From positions 216,042 to 280,041 of the forward strand of contig JALEZD010000018.1 in assembly GCA_022772735.1 (NCBI GenBank): 64,000 bases of DNA. Direction: 5' to 3'. Shown here piece by piece: positions 56,327 through 64,000 of this stretch (its first letter is position 1; each line of letters starts with the position of its first letter). This stretch comes from Erysipelotrichaceae bacterium (GTDB taxonomy: Bacteria > Bacillota_I > Bacilli_A > Erysipelotrichales > Erysipelotrichaceae). Under the pieces are notes generated by a model. That model had not been told where the DNA came from, did not search any database, and saw only the letters and a program-made list of their open reading frames with translations. Position numbers and translations under genes: made by a program.

Positions 56327-56928
56327 TCAAAATATTCACAAATTGCATTAAAGTATATTTCATGTAATTTATTATTTTCAAAGTTTTGATTTCCAACTAC
56401 TACGGTTAAAAAGTTACTATATGAATCAAAAGTATCTAAAGATTTAGGAATCTCTCCATTATTAATATCAAACTTTTTAAAATTAAATGTATTACTCTTT
56501 ATTTCTATTAATGATGGATAAAATACTCCTTCAACTAAAATACCCTCGCTTATTAATTTATCAGAAAGTATATTCGCAAATTTTGTACTTTTATCATCTT
56601 TAAAATTTGCATATATATCTGCTTTATCCGTATTATAAAATACATAATTATTATCAAATGATATTATCATATCTGGGTTTATTTTATTTACATCATTCTT
56701 TTTTTTCTCTAAATAATCTTCTTTATTAAGAATAAACACTTTAAATTTACCACTTGTTTCAAAAGTTTTTTTAAAATCAGACACAAAAACATCTGTATTT
56801 ACTTCCATATCTTTATTAATATCTAAAACAATTTTATAATACTCCCTTTTATTAACATTTAATAAAAATAAAATTACAATTGATATTAAAGCGCTAATAA
56901 AAGATAAAATTCTATAATTCTTAATCAT
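56314..56928 (-). CDS. Hypothetical membrane-anchored protein
   Basis: 204 residues. One N-terminal membrane helix (about 7-25), then an extracellular alpha/beta-looking region with a Lys/Asp-rich middle. I recognise no family. It overlaps the HAD phosphatase gene by 8 nt, so the two are made together; PepV lies just upstream of both. Confidence 0.75.
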   Translation of the reverse strand: MIKNYRILSFISALISIVILFLLNVNKREYYKIVLDINKDMEVNTDVFVSDFKKTFETSGKFKVFILNKEDYLEKKKNDVNKINPDMIISFDNNYVFYNTDKADIYANFKDDKSTKFANILSDKLISEGILVEGVFYPSLIEIKSNTFNFKKFDINNGEIPKSLDTFDSYSNFLTVVVGNQNFENNKLHEIYFNAICEYFEIDE

Positions 56929-57751
56929 ATTTACTTACATCTAAAATTTCATCATGTGCCATATACTTTAATATATTACTTACCAAATTTTCCATTGGAC
57001 CATTTTTTGTGTAATCAGCAAGACACATAAAATTTGCACGATTTTGATCAACAAGCTTTTTAGCTTCTTCTTTTTTTGTATTATAAACAACTATTGATTT
57101 ACCATTATACTCTTTAACAAGTTTCATACATGGAACATCTGTTATTCCATCTCCAATATATATCATTCTTTTAAATGGTATTGGCCTATTTTCATCACTT
57201 GTATATTCGTTTAATGATTTATCCTCACATTCACTTAAAATTTGTTTATTTATCCTAAATATATACTGTGTCTTAGTTGTATAGTTAACTACAAGTGATG
57301 GCCACTTTGCAACACCATTTTCATCATAAAAATATTTACACGCATAAACTTTTTTAAAGTTTTTATAAATTGGTGTTCCTTCAATAATTTCTTTCATACC
57401 ACTTGAAATAATATAATGTTCAATTTCCAAATTTAGTTTTGATCCTATTTTATTTATTCTTTCAAACCAATCTAAAACACCAGGAAAAAATTCTACATCT
57501 TTTCCTAAAACTTCAAAATCTTTTTTTCTTATCGGTCTTTCAACTGCTTCACTTTTTTTCAATAGTTTATACATGTATGCTAAAATTCTATCCATATTTT
57601 CTTTTTCAGCAAATTCACTGACTTCTTTCCAAAACAAATTTGCATTGCTATATCCTAGTTCAGGAAGAAGTGTATATTCTTGCATATCTTTATTAGATAG
57701 AGTTTTATCAAAATCATACATTATTGCAATACGTTTCTTTTTTAATTGCAT
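56921..57751 (-). CDS. HAD-superfamily phosphatase (phosphoserine-phosphatase-like)
   Basis: 276 residues. MYDFDKTLSNKDMQ is HAD motif I (nucleophile Asp), ISSGMKE motif II, and IYIGDGITDVPCM motif IV. The helical cap between motifs I and II fits the SerB-like subclass. The substrate is unknown. It starts 1 nt after pepV and overlaps the next hypothetical gene. Confidence 0.88.
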   Translation of the reverse strand: MQLKKKRIAIMYDFDKTLSNKDMQEYTLLPELGYSNANLFWKEVSEFAEKENMDRILAYMYKLLKKSEAVERPIRKKDFEVLGKDVEFFPGVLDWFERINKIGSKLNLEIEHYIISSGMKEIIEGTPIYKNFKKVYACKYFYDENGVAKWPSLVVNYTTKTQYIFRINKQILSECEDKSLNEYTSDENRPIPFKRMIYIGDGITDVPCMKLVKEYNGKSIVVYNTKKEEAKKLVDQNRANFMCLADYTKNGPMENLVSNILKYMAHDEILDVSKYD

Positions 57752-57752
57752 T

Positions 57753-59108
57753 TTAAACCTCTAAAAGCTTAATAATTGCCTCAACATAAATTTCAACTTG
57801 CTTTTTAAAGTGATCAATAGGTAAAAACTCATTTGCATCATGAATGTGATAATTAGTATTTGGAAATGCACATCCAAAAGCGATACAGTTGTTTATCCCT
57901 TTTGCGTAAGTGCCTCCACCCATAGTCATAGGTTTGTTTTCCAAGTCACCTGTAACATTTTTATATGCTTCATATAATGTAGAAACCAGTGGACTATCAA
58001 TTGGGAAGAATAGTGGTTCAACCATTTTGTTAACAGTTATATATCCTTTTTCATTCTCTAATTTTTCATTCAATAATTCTTTAATTTTCTTCACTGTATA
58101 TGTTACTGGATATCTTACGTCAATACTTCCAGAAATAATTCCATCTTCCATTTTTATTACACCAGTATTAAGTGTTAATGCACCATATTCATCTTCAATG
58201 TTTAAACCTAAACCTGCACCATCATAACCACTTCCAAATTTTTCAACATAAAAATCTACAAAATCATCTTGGAAACCAGACTGTTTTAAACCAACCAAAA
58301 GATGCATTATAGCATTTACACCATATTGAGGTGTACTAGCATGAGCTGCAATACCCCTAACTTCAATTAAAACCGTTTCATCTTTTTCAACAACATTATA
58401 ATCAATATTGTTATTATTAAAATAATCTTCTAAAGCTTTTGCACTATATGAATTTTTAACTATTTCTATTGTGCACAAGTCACAAACAATATTGGTTGCT
58501 GAGCCACCTTTAATATTTATAATATTTGTTTTTTTAGAAAAATACGTTGCACCAAACATACCTTTTTCACCATGAACTCCTGGAAACTCACCATCTGGAG
58601 TAAATCCATAATCAATATGTCCTTCTTTAGATACATAATATTTTAAACATTTTGAACCTGTTTCTTCATTTGTACCTAAAATAAGTCTTACTCTTTTTGT
58701 TAGAGGAATATTTAAATCTTGAACTATTTTCATTGCAAACATACTTGCAACTGCAGCTCCTTTGTCATCACTTACTCCTCTACCATAAATAATTCCATCT
58801 TTTAAAACACCTTCAAAAGGATTAGTATTCCAACCATCTCCAACAGGAACAACATCTAAGTGTGCAACTATACCAATTAATTTTTCTCCACTACCAATTT
58901 CACCATATCCTGCATAGTTATCAACATTTTTTGTTTTAAAACCTAGTTTTTCACATTGTTTTAGCGCAAGAATAAGTGCATCTTTTGGCCCTTGTCCAAA
59001 CGGTGCATCATCTGTTGGTGTTCCTTCAACACTATTAATTGCGATTAAATCTTGAAGATATTTAATCATTGTACTTTCATATTTATCTATAAGTTTTTTT
59101 ACTTCCAT
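57753..59108 (-). CDS. pepV: Dipeptidase PepV (M20 family)
   Basis: 451 residues. Metal motifs GIVAHLDVVPVGDGW, YGRGVSDDKGAAVAS, ILGTNEETGSKCL and, at the end, MGGGTYAKGI and ANEFLPIDHF. It cleaves a range of dipeptides in the cytoplasm. The lid domain (about 185-300) has the normal length. Confidence 0.94.
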   Translation of the reverse strand: MEVKKLIDKYESTMIKYLQDLIAINSVEGTPTDDAPFGQGPKDALILALKQCEKLGFKTKNVDNYAGYGEIGSGEKLIGIVAHLDVVPVGDGWNTNPFEGVLKDGIIYGRGVSDDKGAAVASMFAMKIVQDLNIPLTKRVRLILGTNEETGSKCLKYYVSKEGHIDYGFTPDGEFPGVHGEKGMFGATYFSKKTNIINIKGGSATNIVCDLCTIEIVKNSYSAKALEDYFNNNNIDYNVVEKDETVLIEVRGIAAHASTPQYGVNAIMHLLVGLKQSGFQDDFVDFYVEKFGSGYDGAGLGLNIEDEYGALTLNTGVIKMEDGIISGSIDVRYPVTYTVKKIKELLNEKLENEKGYITVNKMVEPLFFPIDSPLVSTLYEAYKNVTGDLENKPMTMGGGTYAKGINNCIAFGCAFPNTNYHIHDANEFLPIDHFKKQVEIYVEAIIKLLEV

Positions 59109-59154
59109 AATTTACCCCTTTAAGTTATTTATTCTAGTTTAACATGCTTTATAT

Positions 59155-59910
59155 TTATTTAGTTAAAATTTCAATTCCAACTGGACAATGATCAGAACCT
59201 AAAACATCCCTATATATTGAAGATTCTTTAACATTATCCATTAATCTGTTTGAAACCACAAAATAATCAATTCTCCAACCAATATTTTTTTCTCTTGAAT
59301 TAAATCTATATGACCACCAAGTATATTCAACCTTTTCTGGATATAGACTTCTAAATGTATCTTTAAACCCCGAATCAAGTAATTGAGAAAATTTTTCTCT
59401 TTCTTCATCACTAAATCCCGGATTTTTTCTATTAGATTTTGGATTTTTCAAGTCTATTTCATTATGAGCTACATTTAAATCCCCACAATAAACTACTGGT
59501 TTTATTTTATCAAGTTTTAATAAATGATTTCTAAGTTCATCTTCCCATTCCATTCTATAGTCAAGTCTTAGCAAACCTTCTTTACTATTTGGAACATATG
59601 CATTAACCAAAAAGAATTCATCAAATTCAAGTGTTATTACTCTTCCTTCATCATTATGTTTCTCAACATCAAAATCATAATAAACATTTATCGGCTTAAT
59701 TTTAGAAAAAACAGCAGTACCTGAATATCCTTTTTTTAAAGCACTATGCATAAATTTATGATAACCCTCAAAATTTATATCAAGCTGTTCTGGTTGCATC
59801 TTAGTTTCTTGAATACAGAAAAAATCTGCATCAACATTTTCAAAAAAATCAATAAATCCTTTATTTATTGCAGCTCTAAGCCCATTTACATTCCAAGAAA
59901 TAAATTTCAT
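59155..59910 (-). CDS. exoA: Exodeoxyribonuclease III / AP endonuclease
   Basis: 251 residues. It begins MKFISWNVNGLRAAI, followed by FFCIQETKMQPEQ (metal Glu), YCGDLNVAHNEIDL and LGSDHCPVGIE (catalytic Asp-His). It repairs abasic sites. It overlaps the M24 aminopeptidase gene by 4 nt. Confidence 0.97.
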   Translation of the reverse strand: MKFISWNVNGLRAAINKGFIDFFENVDADFFCIQETKMQPEQLDINFEGYHKFMHSALKKGYSGTAVFSKIKPINVYYDFDVEKHNDEGRVITLEFDEFFLVNAYVPNSKEGLLRLDYRMEWEDELRNHLLKLDKIKPVVYCGDLNVAHNEIDLKNPKSNRKNPGFSDEEREKFSQLLDSGFKDTFRSLYPEKVEYTWWSYRFNSREKNIGWRIDYFVVSNRLMDNVKESSIYRDVLGSDHCPVGIEILTK

Positions 59911-61691
59911 TTTTTAATCATCCTTGTTTGTATTTTCAACCAAGCTTTTTCTTTTTTATCTAAGAATGGGCTAATCTTTTCAAATACCATTTTATGATAG
60001 CTATTTAATGTTTCTAAATCTTCATTAGTTAAATATTTTACATCCACAGCATCTAAATCAATTGGACAATATGTTATTGTTTCAAAGCCCATAAATTGTC
60101 CATAAAAGTTTTTAGTTAAATTAACTGCCAATAATTCGTTTTCAATACGAATCCCTATTTTATTGGCAATATATACTCCTGGTTCATCAGTAACAACCAT
60201 ACCCTCTTCAATAACTGCCGCATTAGGATTATGGCCCCATCTAATATTTTGTGGTCCTTCATGTACAGACATTACAAATCCTACGCCATGTCCTGTACCA
60301 CATTGATAATCTATATCGTGTTGCCATAAAGGTCCTCTTGCAAGAATATCTAAATTTATACCTGTTGTACCATATAAAAACTTAGCACGCATAAGTGACA
60401 ACATACCTTTTAAAACAAGTGTATATAACTTTTTATCTTCATCACTGATTTTCCCAAGAGTTATAGTCCTTGTTATATCTGTAGTTCCATCAAAATAAGT
60501 TCCACCACTATCTACCAATAAGAATCCTTCTGGTTTTAAAATTGCATTACTTTCTTCATTTGCACTATAGTGCATCATTGCTGCATTTCCTTTATAAGCA
60601 GAAATTGTATTGAAACTAGGTGTTATAAAACCCTCTTGTTGTCGTCTCAAATTTTCTAAATATTCAGAAACAGAAATTTCGCTCATCTCCTCTTTTCCTA
60701 TATTATTTTTCACATAATACAAAAATTTTGTCATTGCGATTCCATCTTTTAAATGAGCATTTCTTATATTTTTAATTTGTATTTTATTTTTTACAGCTCT
60801 AAATAACTTTGTAGGATTTACTTTATCAATAATTGTATTTGTATCATTTATTTGACTATATAAAAAAGAATTTAAACATGATTTCTCTAACCAAACAACC
60901 TTATTGTTTAATTTATATAAATCATTTTGTATTTCATCATATTCTTTTATTACTACATTATTTTTTAATAACTCTTTATTTACTTTTGAATCTAATTTAT
61001 TTGAATTTATATATAGTGTTACACTGTCTTTTTCAAGTATTGCATAACTATATGTTAAAGGTGTATTTTCTACATCACTACCTCTTAAATTAAACAACCA
61101 ACAAACATCTTCAAGAGAACTAAATATTAAAACATCAGAATTTTCTTCTTTCATTTTTTCTCTAAGTCTAACAATTTTTTTACTGCTAGATTCTCCTGTA
61201 TACTTATCCGCAAGAATAAAACATTTATCTAAAGGAATATCCTCACGGTTTTCCCAAATTTCTCCAATCAAATCTTTATCAAGTACTATTTTCCCATTTT
61301 TCTTATCTATAAATGATAATAGTCTTTCTTTAGTCATTTCATTAACAACCTTACCATCAAATCCCAAAACACCATTTTTAGGTAATTTTTCAGCAATAAA
61401 ATCTTCAAAATTTATTACCCCTGCCTGTCTTTGTTTATAAAGTGTCACACCAGAATTTTTCAGTTGGTTTTCTGCTTGAGTAAAATATCTTCCATCAGTC
61501 CATAATCCAGCTTCTTTTAATGTTATAACACAAACACCTGCAGAACCTGTAAAACCTGTAATATATTCTCTGCTTTTAAAATGATCTGCGACATATTCAC
61601 TCATATGATCATCATCTGTAGGAACATAATAAACATCAATTTTATTTATTTTCATTAATTCTCTTAATTTTTTTATTCTATTTTTTATCAT
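59907..61691 (-). CDS. Xaa-Pro aminopeptidase-type M24B metallopeptidase
   Basis: 594 residues. Two creatinase-like N-domains, then the pita-bread domain with FLLVDSGGTYFDGTTDITRT (two Asp ligands), GTGHGVGFVMSVHEGP (His), TDEPGVYI (Glu) and IRIENEL (Glu). This long form is common in Bacillota and in eukaryotic cytosolic APP1. It removes an N-terminal residue before proline. The frame opens with GTG at 61700, but ATG 61691 follows AGAGGTGCTTTAT and is preferred. Confidence 0.92.
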   Translation of the reverse strand: MIKNRIKKLRELMKINKIDVYYVPTDDDHMSEYVADHFKSREYITGFTGSAGVCVITLKEAGLWTDGRYFTQAENQLKNSGVTLYKQRQAGVINFEDFIAEKLPKNGVLGFDGKVVNEMTKERLLSFIDKKNGKIVLDKDLIGEIWENREDIPLDKCFILADKYTGESSSKKIVRLREKMKEENSDVLIFSSLEDVCWLFNLRGSDVENTPLTYSYAILEKDSVTLYINSNKLDSKVNKELLKNNVVIKEYDEIQNDLYKLNNKVVWLEKSCLNSFLYSQINDTNTIIDKVNPTKLFRAVKNKIQIKNIRNAHLKDGIAMTKFLYYVKNNIGKEEMSEISVSEYLENLRRQQEGFITPSFNTISAYKGNAAMMHYSANEESNAILKPEGFLLVDSGGTYFDGTTDITRTITLGKISDEDKKLYTLVLKGMLSLMRAKFLYGTTGINLDILARGPLWQHDIDYQCGTGHGVGFVMSVHEGPQNIRWGHNPNAAVIEEGMVVTDEPGVYIANKIGIRIENELLAVNLTKNFYGQFMGFETITYCPIDLDAVDVKYLTNEDLETLNSYHKMVFEKISPFLDKKEKAWLKIQTRMIKK

Positions 61692-61801
61692 ATAAAGCAC
61701 CTCTTTTCTATTATATTCTTTTTCCCATTAATTTCATACACCTTTGATTGACTTTAATGCTTTTATAGCTTAACCTTTTATTATTAAAAAGGACAAAATT
61801 A

Positions 61802-63505
61802 ATGAGAACTATTTTCACTTTAAAAGAAATTACATATTTGTTTGATTCTAAAAAAATATGTTTAGATATTAAAAAGAATTTAAATGTAAAAAATGTTTAT
61901 TACAATCATTTTTTTACATCTTTTATTGTTGAATGTGATACACCTGATGAAGTTGAACATTTTTTAAAATCGAAAAATCTTAATTTTTATGTAAATACTG
62001 ATATATCATCTTTATTAAAACCAAATTTCTTCACAATATTAGGAATATTCATTATTTTTATTATACAAGTAACATTCCATATACCCTATTTAAGTGTAAT
62101 ATCTTATTTATTATGTTACAAAAGTATTGTCGCTAATTTAATGTCATTAAAAAACTCATATATAAATGATGAATTAGTATTATACTTATTTTCATTAATG
62201 CTTCTTTTCAATCCATTTGTAAATATTGTGCTACTTTTAATTCAATTAAAAACAATATTAATTTATTTAAAAAAGAAAAAATCTATTAATTTTTACAATA
62301 ATACAAACTTTTTTTCTGACACAATTAAAACAAACTCAAATACAATAATAAAAAATATTAATACAAAAAATTATATTGAAAAAATAAATGGATTTATCCA
62401 AATTGACAAATCAGAATATACTAGCGAAGTACCAATAAATACTGATGATATTTATATTCCAAAACAAGATCAAAAAGAAATAATAAAAAATTATTTTTTT
62501 GATTCAATAATTTCCACTCCACCTTATATATACCAGTTTGATAAAAAATACTACTTTATTTTTGTCTTGATTTTAACTTTTGCATTAATTTTTAATATAA
62601 TATTTAAAATTAATTTACTACTATTTATTAATATACTTGTAATATTATGTTGGATTATTATTGACAACCACAACTTGAATTATTATTTAGAAAATATGAA
62701 AAGAAATTTTGAACTTTTTAAAAAAGGAATAATTTTTTCAAATACTGAAATTTTAAATATTATAAATAATTCTAATAAATTTTTATTCGATAAAGAAGGA
62801 ATAATAACTAATAATTCTCCTGAAGTTAAAGATGTATACATTAAAAACAATGTAAATACAAGTGATTTTTATCATATTGCATATATGCTTGTAAAAAGAA
62901 AAAACGATACAATATCAATCCCTATAAAAAAGTATTTAAAAAATATAAATTTAAACACTCTAGATAGCACATCAATAAAAAATATTACTAAAAAAAGAGT
63001 AGATTTCTACACCAAAAACCAATTTGGTATTATGGAAGATATAGAAAAATTGAATATAGATTTATCAAGTTTAAAACCTTCAATAACAAATTTTAGAAAA
63101 CAAGGAAAAAAATCAATTGTTTTTGTTGAAAATAATGTTGCGATTGGCATAATAACCATACAAGACATTTTAAAAAAAGATGTTATAAACACTATGGATT
63201 TGTTAAAACAACAAAATATCAACTGTGTTTTAATAGATCACAATGACTTAGATATTATTAAACATTATGCAAAAAAATTAAATATAAGTGAATATTACAA
63301 ATATGAAATAGAAAACAAAAAACATTTTATAGATAATCTAAATGATGAATTTATATTTGTTTCAACAAATCCGATAGATATAAATAAAATTCAAATAATA
63401 ATTTCTAAAGAAGTCAATATCAAAATAAATGAAAATATTATATGGATTAACAATGAAGATATTAAAAACTTAAATACTATTATAAACAAAAAAGTTGCAG
63501 ATTAA
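61802..63505 (+). CDS. P-type ATPase-derived protein without catalytic motifs
   Basis: 567 residues. The layout follows a P1B heavy-metal ATPase: N-terminal HMA-like region (about 15-63), membrane helices (75-155), a remnant actuator domain (195-225), two helices (250-290), then P/N domains. Key motifs are changed: DKTGT is FDKEGIIT (Asp330 kept, Thr lost), TGES is TSEV (207-210), TGDN is IDHND (478-482), GDGxNDAP is STNPIDINKI (521-530). No CPC is seen, and the two C-terminal helices are missing. The frame is intact over 567 codons, which suggests a maintained pseudoenzyme or a very recent loss. It should not pump ions. AAAAAGGACAAAATTA precedes the ATG. Confidence 0.72.
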   Translation: MRTIFTLKEITYLFDSKKICLDIKKNLNVKNVYYNHFFTSFIVECDTPDEVEHFLKSKNLNFYVNTDISSLLKPNFFTILGIFIIFIIQVTFHIPYLSVISYLLCYKSIVANLMSLKNSYINDELVLYLFSLMLLFNPFVNIVLLLIQLKTILIYLKKKKSINFYNNTNFFSDTIKTNSNTIIKNINTKNYIEKINGFIQIDKSEYTSEVPINTDDIYIPKQDQKEIIKNYFFDSIISTPPYIYQFDKKYYFIFVLILTFALIFNIIFKINLLLFINILVILCWIIIDNHNLNYYLENMKRNFELFKKGIIFSNTEILNIINNSNKFLFDKEGIITNNSPEVKDVYIKNNVNTSDFYHIAYMLVKRKNDTISIPIKKYLKNINLNTLDSTSIKNITKKRVDFYTKNQFGIMEDIEKLNIDLSSLKPSITNFRKQGKKSIVFVENNVAIGIITIQDILKKDVINTMDLLKQQNINCVLIDHNDLDIIKHYAKKLNISEYYKYEIENKKHFIDNLNDEFIFVSTNPIDINKIQIIISKEVNIKINENIIWINNEDIKNLNTIINKKVAD

Positions 63506-63516
63506 TTTTCTGCAAC
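63494..63516 (+). terminator. Terminator after the P-type-like gene
   Basis: GTTGCAGA (63494-63501) pairs with TCTGCAAC (63509-63516), overlapping the stop codon, followed by TATTATTTT. Confidence 0.65.
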
Positions 63517-63563
63517 TATTATTTTAAATAGAAACTGTATTCCACGTATTAGAGATTACCCTA

Positions 63564-63749
63564 ATTAATTATAATATTCAATTTTAAAAAACACTGTCCA
63601 TTGGTCTATCCTCATGTAGACTTTCACTTTCTTATAATTAATAATTTTTCCACTCCTAATATCATCTACAAAATATTAAGAGCTTGAATCAAATTTCTAG
63701 TAGAATCTCCTTCATAATAATTTATCTCCTCAAGAAATGTTTCTTCTTG
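63564..63749 (-). pseudogene. Decayed gene fragment with a frameshift
   Basis: On the minus strand, QEETFLEEINYYEGDSTRNLIQALNI (27 codons, then TAG) is followed in the next frame by VDDIRSGKIINYKKVKVYM and RIDQWTVFFKIEYYN, then TAA. The two pieces meet at ATTTTGTAGATG, where one base would join them. No start codon or ribosome site precedes it. I do not know the family. It looks like the C-terminal scrap of a lost gene. Confidence 0.4.
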
Positions 63750-63811
63750 TTAATTACATGATATACCTTTTATATAAAAATAACAGTCTATTTTTTAATT
63801 TTTTTTTATTG

Positions 63812-63817
63812 TATAAT
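63812..63817 (+). promoter_or_regulatory. -10 box 11 nt before a terminator-like hairpin
   Basis: TATAAT at 63812-63817; the -35 is not consensus. Any RNA from it would meet a hairpin almost at once. Confidence 0.35.
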
Positions 63818-63828
63818 TAAATTGTTGA

Positions 63829-63850
63829 GGGCATTTATGCCTTTTTTTTA
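63829..63850 (+). terminator. Terminator-like hairpin followed by eight T
   Basis: GGCA (63830-63833) pairs with TGCC (63838-63841), loop of four, then TTTTTTTT. Either it ends a short transcript or it is the first element of a leader. Confidence 0.55.
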
Positions 63851-63868
63851 TAAAATAAAAAAAATATA

Positions 63869-64000
63869 TCCACCAACTTCTGTGTTTGTGGACAGTCTAC
63901 TTCAAATAGTGTGGATGTTAATCCACACTAAAATGATGGAGTTGTATACTACCTTCTTATACAATTTATGTGATGTAATCCATATTTTGTTAAGGAGGTT
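63869..64000 (+). promoter_or_regulatory. Structured 5' leader of a gene beyond the right edge
   Basis: Three hairpins in a row: TCCAC/GTGGA (63869-63892), AGTGTGGAT/ATCCACACT (63908-63929, 9 bp perfect, loop GTTA) and TTGTATA/TATACAA (63942-63964, 7 bp perfect). AAGGAGG follows at the end of the window, so a rightward gene must start just past 64000. The layout suggests an attenuator or riboswitch-like leader of no class I recognise. Confidence 0.45.

Overview
The window comes from a very AT-rich, low-GC Gram-positive bacterium (Bacillota, most likely class Bacilli or an Erysipelotrichia/Mollicutes-related lineage). Reasons: AGGAGG ribosome binding sites, a T-box leader on lysS, the Bacillus-type block rpsF-ssb-rpsR / yybS-gdpP-rplI-dnaB / walJ-htrA-rlmH, an AlaR/AlaT-like pair, class Ib nrdHIEF, lipoproteins with lipoboxes and a sortase-like surface protein. 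TGA acts as a stop (ATGA junctions at 10967-10970 and 21275-21278), so the code is the standard one and not the Mycoplasma code. The position in the tree is inferred from gene content only.

Layout. 1-29946 is almost wholly transcribed leftward: the start of ung, a DUF885 lipoprotein, a glycogen/alpha-glucan block (glgB-glgP-pulA) with a phosphosugar mutase, HPr, the rlmH/HtrA-like/WalJ/M23/DnaB/L9/GdpP/YybS string, the S6-SSB-S18 operon, an Lrp-aminotransferase pair, a SHIRT-domain surface protein, the class Ib ribonucleotide reductase genes and a clostripain-like protease. 30047-36490 is a complete phosphate-starvation module: phoPR rightward, pstSCAB-phoU leftward, with a four-repeat Pho box ahead of pstS next to a tRNA-Arg(CCG). 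After a Cof-type HAD phosphatase and a pseudouridine synthase comes an accessory island (about 38330-43700): a DpnII-type (GATC) restriction-modification cassette, a four-helix membrane protein broken by a one-base frameshift in a 9-base homopolymer, and a DGQHR-domain (DndB/DpdB-like) protein. The island lies between two exact 18-bp copies of one AT-rich sequence. The rest holds a FocA-type transporter, a DUF4300 lipoprotein, a small tyrosine phosphatase, lysS with its T-box, a sucrose operon scrA-scrB-scrR-scrK with LacI-type operators, a DMT transporter/cysteine hydrolase/LD-carboxypeptidase group, PepV, ExoA and an M24 aminopeptidase. The right end has a P-type-ATPase-derived protein without its catalytic motifs, a decayed gene fragment and a structured leader for a gene beyond the window.

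How it fits together: sucrose enters through ScrA, is split by ScrB, and the fructose is phosphorylated by ScrK. HPr feeds the PTS. Pgm, GlgB, GlgP and PulA handle alpha-glucan storage and breakdown (no glgC or glgA is here). PhoPR controls Pst. Class Ib NrdEF is served by NrdI and NrdH. Candidates for something new are the DGQHR plus membrane-protein pair inside the repeat-flanked island, and two proteins that look like dead enzymes kept as intact genes: an HtrA without its catalytic triad and a P-type ATPase without DKTGT, TGES and GDGxND.
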